Source: Prochlorococcus sp. AG-418-D13
GTDB taxonomy: Bacteria; Cyanobacteriota; Cyanobacteriia; PCC-6307; Cyanobiaceae
Assembly: GCA_003214315.1 (NCBI GenBank)
Contig: QCLU01000004.1
Coordinates: forward strand, 62,001-126,000
DNA: 64,000 nt
Reading direction: 5' to 3'
Below are positions 1-8,125 of this stretch, in pieces; the first letter of the stretch is position 1, and every line of letters starts with the position of its first letter. Under the pieces are notes generated by a model. That model was not told the origin of the DNA. It made no database searches and worked only from the letters and a program-made list of their open reading frames with translations. Both the position numbers and the translations under genes were made by a program.

Positions 1-24
1 CTTTTAAAAAGTAAATGAATTGTA

Positions 25-462
25 TTAACTTTCTCTTAGAACCATTTTTTCAGCAAGAGAAAATTCTTTGGTTAAACGCTCCTTAAGTTTATCTGGTAAA
101 GGTCTACTTGCAAAGTTTTTGTAATGACCTGCCATAGCATTTAATGCTGTTTGCATGGTGGTAAATGATTGGGTTTTATTAACCATCCCTCTATTTCTAT
201 ATCTGGAAATATAGTCAGTTATGAGTGTAAGAGCCTCACTTCTTACTTCATCTTTATTTGGATATTCTTTTGGAGTATCAACAGCTGTTTGCAATAATTT
301 AACAACTGAAATTGTATCTTTTGTATAGTCACCTGTCATAGAGGTTTTTGCAGCTATGGAAGGGTAACTAAATATTGTGAAAACAACAATTAAGGATATT
401 GAAAAAGATATAGCTTTGGTGAGAGTTTTAAAAAATAATTTTGATGTCCATTTCATTAACAT
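25..462 (-). CDS. psb27: Photosystem II assembly protein Psb27
   Basis: Psb27 is a thylakoid-lumen factor that binds photosystem II assembly and repair intermediates before the manganese cluster is active. A basic N-terminus, a hydrophobic stretch at about residues 14-37 and an AxA-like cleavage site (SIAAKTS) form a signal peptide. The rest matches the four-helix Psb27 fold, including YISRYRNRG and ALNAMAGHYKNF. The 145-residue protein contains no cysteine, so the lipobox of freshwater cyanobacterial Psb27 is absent. The ATG at 460-462 is favoured over the one two codons in because GGGAG lies seven bases upstream. It follows proS by 25 bases on the same strand and may be cotranscribed with it. 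Confidence 0.93.
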   Translation of the reverse strand: MLMKWTSKLFFKTLTKAISFSISLIVVFTIFSYPSIAAKTSMTGDYTKDTISVVKLLQTAVDTPKEYPNKDEVRSEALTLITDYISRYRNRGMVNKTQSFTTMQTALNAMAGHYKNFASRPLPDKLKERLTKEFSLAEKMVLRES

Positions 463-487
463 AACTTAGCTCCCAAAAAAATTAGTC

Positions 488-2290
488 TTAAGATTTTTCA
501 TTGTACATTATTTCTGATTCGGAAATAAATGTTTCCAACAATTTATTAGTACTAATTTTAAACTTATTATTATTTGTTCTGCATAAAAGTTCTACTTCTT
601 TGTTAACAGAATCTCTGCCAATAATTATCTGAAAAGGAATACCAATTAATTCGGCATCTTTAAATTTAACTCCAGCTCTATCGTTTCTATCATCAAGAAG
701 GACATCAATTTTATTAATTAAAAAGTTGTTATATATTTGCTCAGTAAGTTCACTTTGAATAGGATCTTTTAGGTTCGTTGGAATAATAATAACTTCAAAA
801 GGAGAAATCTGGATAGGCCAACAAATTCCCTTTTGATCATGATTCTGTTCAATAGCAGCTTGAGCTATTCTTGTCACTCCTATTCCATAACAACCCATCC
901 ATAAATTTTTTAACTGACCATCCTTATCGGAGAACTTTGCATTTAATTTTTCGCTATATTTTTGACCTAGTTGGAAAATATGTCCAATCTCGATACCTTT
1001 TTTTTCTTTAAGTTCCTCATCATTATCAATACTTATTTTATCTCCTTTTTTGGCATTCCTGATATCCCCAATTAGATAGTCTTTCGAAGCAAAAGAAAAT
1101 TCTTGAAAAACTTTATGGAAATTAACTTTATTCCCACCACTTATAAACTTTGAAAGGCCACTTGCAGAATGATCAATGATTCTTGTCCATTTTTTATCCC
1201 AATTAGAACTAACTTTAATAGTTTTATTATCTAAATCTGGTCCGATAAAACCTAAGGGAAAATCAACTAGATTTTTTTCGATAGTATTTTTGTCTTCAAT
1301 CTTTTTAAGATGAAGGAGATTGAAATTATGAAGTTTATTGATTAAGTTAAAAAGCTTTACTTCATTAATGTGTTGATCGCCTCTTATGCATGCAAGAATT
1401 GGAACCTCAAATTCACCTTCGAACTGTGCAAGGAATATTACTACTTTAATAATCTGACTAGGGTCTAAGTTATTATTATCGCAAAGTTCCATGATTGTTT
1501 TTTGTTGAGGTGTTTCCAACCACTCTGCAATATTATCTTTTAGTGGAATAGGTTGTGATGGTAGAGAAACAGCTTTTTCAATATTTGCAGCATAAGAACC
1601 ACTTTGAGTAAACAAAATGGAATCTTCCCCAGCATCGGCAGTGACCATAAATTCTTTAGAGGAGGCACCGCCAATCGCTCCACTATCAGCTTCAACCCCT
1701 ACGGTCTGAAGTCCACAAGATTTAAAAATGTTTTCATAAGCATTGCCCACCTTTTCATAGAAAGAAGCCAGATCGTTTTCTGAAGAATGAAAAGAGTAAC
1801 CATCTTTCATTATAAATTCTCTACTTCTCATCAATCCAAACCTTGGCCTTATTTCATCTCTAAATTTTGTCTGAATTTGATAAAAACATTGAGGTAATTG
1901 CTTATAAGAGTTGATGGTCTCTGATGCAATACTCGTGATCACCTCTTCGTGAGTTGGAGCTAAACCAAATTCTTTACCTTGTCTATCTTTGAGATTAAAC
2001 ATTATTCCTTCCCCTGCAGTATATCCTTCCCACCTTTCACTTTTTCTCCATAATTCTGCAGGATGAAGTTGGGGTAAAAGTAATTTTGTACAACCAATAC
2101 TATTAAGTTCCCTCTCTATTATTGCGGATATTTTTTCAATAACTCGAAGCATTATTGGCATGTATGCATAAATACCGCTGTTAACTCTGCGTATATACCC
2201 AGCTTTTAAAAGTAATTGATGTGAAATAATCTCAGCTTCAGAAGGTGTGTCACGAAGTGTCCCCAGAGGAAATGAGGTTGTCACGCGCAT
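488..2290 (-). CDS. proS: Prolyl-tRNA synthetase, bacterial type with editing insertion
   Basis: Cytosolic class II aminoacyl-tRNA synthetase that charges tRNA-Pro. The catalytic core is visible early, with APTHEEVIT at about residue 111, FRDEIRPRFGLMRSREF (motif 2 region) and the C-terminal GCYGIGVTRI (motif 3 region). About 200 residues between motifs 2 and 3 correspond to the INS editing domain of bacterial-type ProRS. The C-terminal part (roughly residues 500-600) is the anticodon-binding domain. Length of 600 is normal for the family. The ATG at 2288-2290 has no clear ribosome binding site. psb27 lies immediately downstream. Confidence 0.97.
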   Translation of the reverse strand: MRVTTSFPLGTLRDTPSEAEIISHQLLLKAGYIRRVNSGIYAYMPIMLRVIEKISAIIERELNSIGCTKLLLPQLHPAELWRKSERWEGYTAGEGIMFNLKDRQGKEFGLAPTHEEVITSIASETINSYKQLPQCFYQIQTKFRDEIRPRFGLMRSREFIMKDGYSFHSSENDLASFYEKVGNAYENIFKSCGLQTVGVEADSGAIGGASSKEFMVTADAGEDSILFTQSGSYAANIEKAVSLPSQPIPLKDNIAEWLETPQQKTIMELCDNNNLDPSQIIKVVIFLAQFEGEFEVPILACIRGDQHINEVKLFNLINKLHNFNLLHLKKIEDKNTIEKNLVDFPLGFIGPDLDNKTIKVSSNWDKKWTRIIDHSASGLSKFISGGNKVNFHKVFQEFSFASKDYLIGDIRNAKKGDKISIDNDEELKEKKGIEIGHIFQLGQKYSEKLNAKFSDKDGQLKNLWMGCYGIGVTRIAQAAIEQNHDQKGICWPIQISPFEVIIIPTNLKDPIQSELTEQIYNNFLINKIDVLLDDRNDRAGVKFKDAELIGIPFQIIIGRDSVNKEVELLCRTNNNKFKISTNKLLETFISESEIMYNEKS

Positions 2291-2464
2291 ACAAAAAAAT
2301 CCTTAATAATATTTAATTTTATCAATTAAGATGAAAAAATAATTCAAAGTGTCTTGAGTCCCTCAACGCGGCTAGTCTAAAAATATTGTTTCTGCTAACT
2401 TCTTCAGTAATGAAGTTCAAAATCTTTTAAAAGTTCATTATTACTAAAACATTCTCTTAAGTTT

Positions 2465-2815
2465 ATGGAAAATATAAATTCCAATATTTCTAGCGAAGAG
2501 GAATTAGTAGGTATTGATGAAGTTCAAAAATTTTTAAACAGATCAAGAGCCTCTGTCTATAGGTATACAAATACAGATTTAAGAAATCTAAACCCTAGCT
2601 TTAACCCAAGAAAATTAAATCCTGAATTTCGAACTGATCAAAAAGATCCTTTAAAATTTCATCCTAATGAAGTAGCAAGATTCGCAAAAGATATTTTAAG
2701 AATTAAGGAAGTTACTGTAGAGGTCTTTAATACACCTTCCTCCGCGGCTCAAAATATACTAGTGCAAATATTAGACGAACTAAAATCTATTAGGACTTTG
2801 CTAGAAAAAGAGTAA
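2465..2815 (+). CDS. Small helix-turn-helix DNA-binding protein, excisionase/resolvase-type
   Basis: Residues about 14-35 (LVGIDEVQKFLNRSRASVYR) look like the helix-turn-helix of resolvase, MerR or excisionase families. A proline-rich stretch (NPSFNPRKLNPEF) and a C-terminal amphipathic helix (ILVQILDELKSIRTLLEKE) follow, the latter possibly for dimerisation. There is no recombinase domain, so the likely role is DNA binding only. It stands alone, divergent from proS across a spacer of about 175 bases, and has no mobile-element partner nearby. I believe related proteins occur across marine picocyanobacteria. The regulon cannot be told from sequence. Confidence 0.7.
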   Translation: MENINSNISSEEELVGIDEVQKFLNRSRASVYRYTNTDLRNLNPSFNPRKLNPEFRTDQKDPLKFHPNEVARFAKDILRIKEVTVEVFNTPSSAAQNILVQILDELKSIRTLLEKE

Positions 2816-2911
2816 TTAAAAAGTTACTAATCAATGTTTTGATTTATTGACATTTTGAATGTAGGATAATGATGTTTAATTATCTCCTTAATCTCTACCA
2901 ATTAAGAGTTC

Positions 2912-3166
2912 TTGAGTTACACGAAATCAAAGCAGTTTATTCAAAGTAAATCAAGCCAAGAATCTATTCATGGTTCTGCTCGAAGTGATTTTGAAAGAGA
3001 TGATGATGACCCCTTAAGTATAAGGAGTTTATCAGTAACATCTTTAGGTATTATTTTTGCCTTTTTGACACTATTTTTACCTTCAATAAGCATTTTAATT
3101 GGAAGACCTTTATCTCAAGGAAACGAGATAATTCATAATCACGATTTTAAAAAAGATGGACCTTAG
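2912..3166 (+). CDS. Small single-span membrane protein, unknown function
   Basis: An 84-residue protein that I do not recognise. A charged, serine-rich N-terminal half (residues 1-45, with the acidic run ERDDDDP) precedes one hydrophobic segment at about residues 46-66 (SLGIIFAFLTLFLPSISILI), suggesting a bitopic membrane protein. The start is TTG at 2912, with a weak AAGAG just upstream. Its last 11 bases overlap the start of the pyrophosphatase gene, so the two are probably translated from one message. Codon use resembles that of its neighbours. Confidence 0.65.
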   Translation: MSYTKSKQFIQSKSSQESIHGSARSDFERDDDDPLSIRSLSVTSLGIIFAFLTLFLPSISILIGRPLSQGNEIIHNHDFKKDGP

Positions 3167-3710
3167 TTCAATACCTCCATCTCCAATGAAGGGCATAGTA
3201 AATATTGTTGTTGAAATACCTGCAGGGAGTAGGAATAAATATGAATATTGCTCTGATGCAGGAATAATGGCCTTAGACAGAGTATTGCATTCTTCAGTGA
3301 GATACCCTTTTGATTATGGTTTTATCCCAAATACCCTCGCTGATGATGGTGCTCCTCTTGATGCAATGGTGATAATGGATGAGCCTACTTTTGCTGGTTG
3401 TTTAATAAAAGCCAGACCTATTGGAGTTTTGGATATGCATGATTGTGGTGCATATGATGGGAAACTTTTATGTGTGCCTATGGCTAATCCAAGACAGGCT
3501 AATATATTGAGTATTAATCAGATTGCTCCTAATCAGCTTGAGGATGTTGCTGAATTTTTTAGGACAAGTAAAGGACTTGATGGAAGAACAGTTCAAATTG
3601 ACGGTTGGAGAGATTTTGATGTGGTTGAAAATTTATTAAAAAGTTGTATACCCCTAAAAAAGAAAAAGATTAAAGTAGTTAAGAAATCAAAAATTAGTAA
3701 ATTAAATTGA
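3156..3710 (+). CDS. ppa: Inorganic pyrophosphatase, family I, with altered active site
   Basis: Homologue of soluble family I pyrophosphatase, which splits pyrophosphate made by biosynthetic reactions. Family hallmarks are EIPAGSRNKYE (residues 20-30), YPFDYGFIPNTL (50-61) and HDCGAYDGKLLCVP. The signature DGDPLD, however, reads DGAPLD here (residues 64-69). The central aspartate, a metal ligand equivalent to Asp67 of the E. coli enzyme, is alanine, encoded GCT. The aspartates at 96 and 101 remain. A basic C-terminal tail (KKKKIKVVKKSK) is present. The ATG at 3156 overlaps the upstream gene; the downstream ArsC-like gene overlaps its stop by four bases. Fold assignment is secure; activity is not. 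Confidence 0.93.
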   Translation: MDLSSIPPSPMKGIVNIVVEIPAGSRNKYEYCSDAGIMALDRVLHSSVRYPFDYGFIPNTLADDGAPLDAMVIMDEPTFAGCLIKARPIGVLDMHDCGAYDGKLLCVPMANPRQANILSINQIAPNQLEDVAEFFRTSKGLDGRTVQIDGWRDFDVVENLLKSCIPLKKKKIKVVKKSKISKLN

Positions 3711-4063
3711 AAAAAATAATTTTTTATAGTTATTTAAAATGCTCTACTTGCAGAAAAGCTGCAAAATGGCTTAAAAGTAAAGATTTCGAATTCCAATTAA
3801 TTGATATTGTAAAAGAACCACCATTTGTTAATTATTTAAATCTAGCTTTAGAACAATACTCTGATGATAAGAAAAGGATTTTTAATACAAGAGGTAAATC
3901 TTTTAAAACGCTTAATCTTGATATTTATGGTTTATCAAGGGGGGAAATTATTAAACTTCTTTTAAGTGATGGCAAATTAATAAAAAGACCATTTTTGATT
4001 TACGAAGGAAAAAAAGTAATATTAGGTTTTAACGAAATTGAATATGCCAAACAATTTATATAA
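3707..4063 (+). CDS. ArsC/Spx-family thioredoxin-fold protein
   Basis: A 118-residue protein of the arsenate reductase (ArsC)/Spx fold. The N-terminal CSTCRKA (residues 12-18) gives the CxxC motif, KSKDFEFQLIDIVKEPP follows, and the C-terminal LIKRPFLIY carries the family's arginine next to the cis-proline. The real substrate is uncertain: many members are annotated as arsenate reductase-related without activity data. The start is TTG at 3707, overlapping the stop of ppa (TTGA), which implies translational coupling. lepB follows after 29 bases. Confidence 0.82.
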   Translation: MKKIIFYSYLKCSTCRKAAKWLKSKDFEFQLIDIVKEPPFVNYLNLALEQYSDDKKRIFNTRGKSFKTLNLDIYGLSRGEIIKLLLSDGKLIKRPFLIYEGKKVILGFNEIEYAKQFI

Positions 4064-4092
4064 GGTTAAAAAATCAAAACTTTATTAATTTT

Positions 4093-4752
4093 ATGCATGC
4101 TTCTATTAAAAGTTTTTTAAAAGAGTGGGGTTTACTAATTCTATTAACTTTTTTTGTTTCTTCTTGTAGATCTTTTTTCGCAGAACCACGTTATATCCCT
4201 TCTGGTTCAATGCTCCCAGAATTGCAAATAAACGATAGGCTAATTATTGAAAAATATTCGCTAAGAAACTCTTTACCAAAAAGAGGAGATATTGTTGTGT
4301 TTAACTCACCTTACTCCTTTGACGAAAAATTAATTTCATCAAGATCTAAGCCTCTACCAAAAAAAAGATATTGTTTTTTTATGAGTTTTCCTCCGATGTC
4401 GTTTATTCCTGGTTTGAGGGATCAAGCTTGCGATGCATATATTAAAAGAGTGGTGGCACTTCCAGGAGAAATTGTCAGTGTAAACATGAAGGGTGAATTA
4501 ATAATAAATAATAAATTAATTCCTGAACCTTATGTTTCTTATAAGTGCTCATTATCCCTGTTTAATAAATGTGGTAAATTTGAGAATATAAAAGTTCCTG
4601 AAGATCATTTTTTAGTTTTAGGTGATAATAGGTCAAATAGCTGGGATGGTAGATATTGGCCTGGAAGTAAATTTCTTCATAAAAAGGAGATAATTGGTAA
4701 AGCATATTTCAGATTTTGGCCTCTTAGTCAAGTTGGCTTTTTCAATAAATAA
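4093..4752 (+). CDS. lepB: Type I signal peptidase
   Basis: Membrane-bound serine protease that removes signal peptides from exported and lumenal proteins. One N-terminal transmembrane segment (about residues 12-30) leads to PSGSM, where Ser39 is the nucleophile. Lys118 in YIKRVVALPGE is the general base, and GDNRSNSWDGRYWPG is the conserved box near the C-terminus. The 219-residue length fits a small cyanobacterial LepB. The gene is last in the ppa-arsC-like-lepB group and converges with the phosphatase gene at 4807. Confidence 0.96.
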   Translation: MHASIKSFLKEWGLLILLTFFVSSCRSFFAEPRYIPSGSMLPELQINDRLIIEKYSLRNSLPKRGDIVVFNSPYSFDEKLISSRSKPLPKKRYCFFMSFPPMSFIPGLRDQACDAYIKRVVALPGEIVSVNMKGELIINNKLIPEPYVSYKCSLSLFNKCGKFENIKVPEDHFLVLGDNRSNSWDGRYWPGSKFLHKKEIIGKAYFRFWPLSQVGFFNK

Positions 4753-4806
4753 TCCGCTTTTTTTGCCTCTGACTTCATCAAAATAAATTTTAAAAAGGGT
4801 TTTAAT

Positions 4807-6135
4807 TTAAAGTGCTCCGGAAGCAGTTGAATCAATTATTCCTCCAAGGTGAGTTGTAATGTTTAGAGCGCTAATCACAGGGGGCTTATTGGGATCATTA
4901 AAAAGGTCAATTATAGTTATGCCACCATTGCCTTGTTTTATCATCCAAATATTTGAATAATTAATCTCAAGGATATTGCAAATTAGAGTTTTATTTACTG
5001 CATCATGAGCAACAAGAAGGCTTAAATCATTATCCTTTTGAGATAAACAAATTTTGTCAAAAGCTTCTACTGACCTTTCTGATACATCTTTTATAGATTC
5101 ACCCTCGGGCATTATTACTTCTTCAGGTTTATTATGCCAATTTTTTAGTAAAACGGGCCACTGTTCTCTGATTTCTGCTTCCAGTTTACCCTCCCATAAT
5201 CCGTGACTAATTTCTACGAGTGAATCTATTCTTTCAATTTTTAAATCTTTGCTATTTTGAAGGATTATTTGTGCAGTCTCATAAGGCCTATGCATTGAAC
5301 TTGAAAATGCCTTATTGAAAGAAATATTTCTCAAATATTCAAAAGTCTTTCTAGCTTGATCTTTTCCGTTTTCATTTAAAGGGATATCAATTTGGCCTTG
5401 AAATCTACCTTCTTTGTTCCAGTTAGTTTCACCATGCCTTATTAGAAATATCCTGGAATCTCCAATTTGATTTGGAATTTTTTTATTAAGATGGGAAGTT
5501 TGATTTAAGCATTCAATTTGGGTCTTAAAAGAGTTATCTTTTCTTGAAATATTAAGTATTGAGAAAGAAGCATTTTCTAATCTTATTTTCCTAAAACCTT
5601 GCTTAGGCTTTCCCAATAACAAGAGGATTAAACATCTGAGAATCGCATTATGTCCCACAACTAAAATATTTATATCATCTTTGTTTAGATAAATTTTTAA
5701 AATATCTTCTACAAAATTTTTTGCTTGAAAAAATAACTCTTGAATTGGTTTATAAGTTTTATTGTCATTTCTTTTTAAGATTAGATTTTCTGGGTCCTTT
5801 TTCCATATAGGGTAAATTTCTGGAAATCTCTTTTTTATTTCATCAATTTTTAGACCAGACCATTCACTAAGATCTACCTCCAGCAAATTATCATCGAATA
5901 CAATATTTTGTTCTTTATTGAAGTTCTTTTTAATTGTTTTTGCAGTTTCTGCCGCTCTCACAAGTGGGGAGGAATAGATTTTATCGAAGTTTATTTTTGA
6001 TAATGCTTTTCCTGCTTTTCGGGCTTGTTCGTATCCTTCATCAGTTAATAATGAATCATCTGTTCTTCCTTGAATTAATCCTTTTGCATTGAAGCTGCTT
6101 AGTCCATGCCTAACTAAAACTAATCGTATAGCCAT
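4807..6135 (-). CDS. Tandem phosphoglycerate-mutase-fold phosphatase (CA1P-phosphatase-like)
   Basis: Two histidine-phosphatase domains are fused in 442 residues. Domain 1 has LVRHGLSSFN near residue 7 and VVGHNAILR near 155. Domain 2 has LIRHGETNWN near 231 and LVAHDAVNKT near 375. Both therefore keep the phospho-accepting RHG histidine and the second histidine. It has been named phosphoglycerate mutase in similar genomes, but fusion of two such domains is also the architecture of plant 2-carboxyarabinitol-1-phosphate phosphatase, so a role in clearing RuBisCO inhibitors is possible. Substrate is inferred, not shown. ATG start at 6133-6135. Confidence 0.88.
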   Translation of the reverse strand: MAIRLVLVRHGLSSFNAKGLIQGRTDDSLLTDEGYEQARKAGKALSKINFDKIYSSPLVRAAETAKTIKKNFNKEQNIVFDDNLLEVDLSEWSGLKIDEIKKRFPEIYPIWKKDPENLILKRNDNKTYKPIQELFFQAKNFVEDILKIYLNKDDINILVVGHNAILRCLILLLLGKPKQGFRKIRLENASFSILNISRKDNSFKTQIECLNQTSHLNKKIPNQIGDSRIFLIRHGETNWNKEGRFQGQIDIPLNENGKDQARKTFEYLRNISFNKAFSSSMHRPYETAQIILQNSKDLKIERIDSLVEISHGLWEGKLEAEIREQWPVLLKNWHNKPEEVIMPEGESIKDVSERSVEAFDKICLSQKDNDLSLLVAHDAVNKTLICNILEINYSNIWMIKQGNGGITIIDLFNDPNKPPVISALNITTHLGGIIDSTASGAL

Positions 6136-6213
6136 TATATAAATTTGAAAATTAAGATATTTTAATCATCTCATGGCGTGATTAAAATAGATATATAAAT
6201 ATAAGGAAATTCA

Positions 6214-6255
6214 ATGATAACTAATTACAGTTTTCAACAATATAATAAATTATGA
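6214..6255 (+). CDS. Possible 13-residue leader peptide overlapping the CAAX-protease start
   Basis: An ATG at 6214 preceded by AAGGAAA (6203-6209) opens a 13-codon frame encoding MITNYSFQQYNKL. Its TGA (6253-6255) overlaps the ATG of the CPBP protease gene at 6252 in the ATGA arrangement typical of translational coupling. The ribosome binding site is better than any directly before the protease start. Whether it is translated is unknown; chance cannot be excluded for so short a frame. Confidence 0.35.
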   Translation: MITNYSFQQYNKL

Positions 6256-7613
6256 ATTTTAAAAATATTTCTAAGTCAAAACTCACTTTGGCTTTTATTT
6301 CTATAGTCATAACTTTTTTTGTATGGCAGCAAGGCTTAAGAGATAGTTTAAACAGACCATCTGTTTCATTTGATATAAGTCAAAAAGAGCAAGAAATTGC
6401 TGAATTATCGGTCCAATCAATACCCGTAAATCTTAAAAAATTTTTTATCATTAATGATCCTGTTGATCAAATAAATAGATCACTCTCTGAGGTCTCATTT
6501 GAAGAACTAACAGAAAGAAATAAATTAATTCGAATAATTTCTTCAGAATCAAATGACCCTACAATATATAAAAATATATCTAAAGATTTTGAAAATAAAA
6601 ACTTTAAATTTCTGATTGATGAGATAGAAAAAAAATCTAATAATAATTCATATAAACCAAATTCTGATAGATTTGATTTATTTAAAGGCGATAGATTTTT
6701 ATATCACCTTTTAAGCCTGAAATTTGATTTTGACGATAGTTCATTAATAACGAAATCATTTTCAAGCAAAATGTTTTTAAAACTATTAGCCATCAGACTT
6801 ATACCACTTTTAACAATACTCATAGGCTCTATTCTGGCTTTAAAAATATTATGGACCACCATATCTTTGAAAAAGTTTGGTTGGCAAGAAATTAAACCCT
6901 TAGATTTAGAATTAATTGATATGGTTTTGTTAATTGCAGGTGGATTTGTTTTTTTAGGAGAAGTGGTATCACCATTGTTTTCTATCAGTTTGGTTGAACT
7001 TTTTTCTAAAAATATCTCTAATGAATTGTCTCAATCTTTAAAAATATTCTTTGGATATCTTTTTATGGCTATTCCGCCATTAGGGATAGTTTATTATCAA
7101 ATTAAATCTTTGAATGGTAAATTTACTTTCAAAAAGGATTATTTGCAGTTCAATTTCTTGCCAATAAAATATGCAATTATTCAGGGAATTAAAGGTTGGT
7201 TAACAATTGTACCTTTTGTTTTATTGATTTCTCTAATTATGAATAGTCTGATCGATAATCAGAATGGTAGTAACCCTTTGCTGGAAATTGTTCTTAATAA
7301 CAATAATTACTTATCATTTTTTCTATTATTTGTAACAACAACTCTATTGGCTCCTCTATTTGAGGAGATTATATTTCGTGGTATTTTACTGCCAACTCTT
7401 TCAAGAGATTTTGGAGTAATTTCGGGCATCATAGTTTCAGCTTTTATCTTTGCATTAGCTCATTTAAGTTTGGGAGAAATGCTACCATTATTTGTTTTAG
7501 GGATTGGATTAGGAATTACAAGAATTGCTTCAGGGAGGTTGTTCTCTTCAGTGATTATGCATTCTTTATGGAATGGATTGACCTTCTTAAATTTGTTCTT
7601 ATTGAGGACATAA
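6252..7613 (+). CDS. CPBP (CAAX-type) intramembrane metalloprotease
   Basis: Polytopic membrane protein of the CPBP/Abi family. The three family motifs lie in the C-terminal third: EEIIFRG (about residue 371), FALAHLS (about 400) and HSLWNG (about 438). These supply the glutamates, histidines and asparagine expected at the metal site. The N-terminus has one hydrophobic segment (about 10-26) followed by roughly 140 polar residues outside the membrane bundle, then about seven further hydrophobic segments. Substrates are unknown. A TATAAT (6241-6246) sits five bases before the ATG, so the transcript could be near-leaderless, or a short upstream peptide may drive translation. Confidence 0.9.
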   Translation: MNFKNISKSKLTLAFISIVITFFVWQQGLRDSLNRPSVSFDISQKEQEIAELSVQSIPVNLKKFFIINDPVDQINRSLSEVSFEELTERNKLIRIISSESNDPTIYKNISKDFENKNFKFLIDEIEKKSNNNSYKPNSDRFDLFKGDRFLYHLLSLKFDFDDSSLITKSFSSKMFLKLLAIRLIPLLTILIGSILALKILWTTISLKKFGWQEIKPLDLELIDMVLLIAGGFVFLGEVVSPLFSISLVELFSKNISNELSQSLKIFFGYLFMAIPPLGIVYYQIKSLNGKFTFKKDYLQFNFLPIKYAIIQGIKGWLTIVPFVLLISLIMNSLIDNQNGSNPLLEIVLNNNNYLSFFLLFVTTTLLAPLFEEIIFRGILLPTLSRDFGVISGIIVSAFIFALAHLSLGEMLPLFVLGIGLGITRIASGRLFSSVIMHSLWNGLTFLNLFLLRT

Positions 7614-7696
7614 AGAATTTAATTTTTACTTGCGAATCAAACAAAAAGATGTTTATTTAATTAATAATGCCTCTTTATTTAAAAAATAAATCATAG

Positions 7697-8125
7697 ATGA
7701 AACCTTATGGGAATCAACTTAATTTAAAAAAAAAATTTTTAAATGAAAGTAAAAAAAATTCCGAAAAAATATCCATAATCAATATCAAATTAATACATCA
7801 AATTTTCGATACCATTAATATTTCTCTATCGGTATTAATTTTTACATTATTTTTCTTATCTTTTGATAGCCAAAGGAAATGGTCAAATACATATAAAACC
7901 TTATCCAAAACAAGAGCTATCAATAATAATCTAATTGATAATATTTCTAAAATTGAGGAATTTTATATTAGCGAACTTGAGTCTCTCAATATTTATAGAA
8001 AAACTAAACCTGAAGATTTAATCTATCTAGATAAAATTACAGAAAAAAAAGAAAGTTTATTTAGGAAAAATTTAAGTAGTTTCTTTGAAGGTTTTAGTGA
8101 TAGCAAATATCAAAGGGGATATTGA
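7697..8125 (+). CDS. Small bitopic coiled-coil protein upstream of ftsI, FtsL-like candidate
   Basis: A 142-residue protein without a family I recognise by sequence. It has a polar, lysine-rich N-terminus of about 37 residues, one hydrophobic segment (about 38-57, IFDTINISLSVLIFTLFFLS) and a charged helical C-terminal region of about 85 residues. This matches the topology of the divisome protein FtsL. The gene sits exactly where ftsL lies in many bacteria, directly before ftsI, with stop and start overlapping (TGATG at 8123-8127). FtsL sequences diverge so strongly that synteny and architecture are the main evidence. The functional name is inference. Confidence 0.6.
   Translation: MKPYGNQLNLKKKFLNESKKNSEKISIINIKLIHQIFDTINISLSVLIFTLFFLSFDSQRKWSNTYKTLSKTRAINNNLIDNISKIEEFYISELESLNIYRKTKPEDLIYLDKITEKKESLFRKNLSSFFEGFSDSKYQRGY

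Noticed and set aside
2847..2880. TTGACA hexamer before the small membrane protein gene as a promoter
   Set aside because: No -10 element lies at 16-18 bases; GATAAT is at 12 and TTTAAT at 22, so I could not support a promoter.
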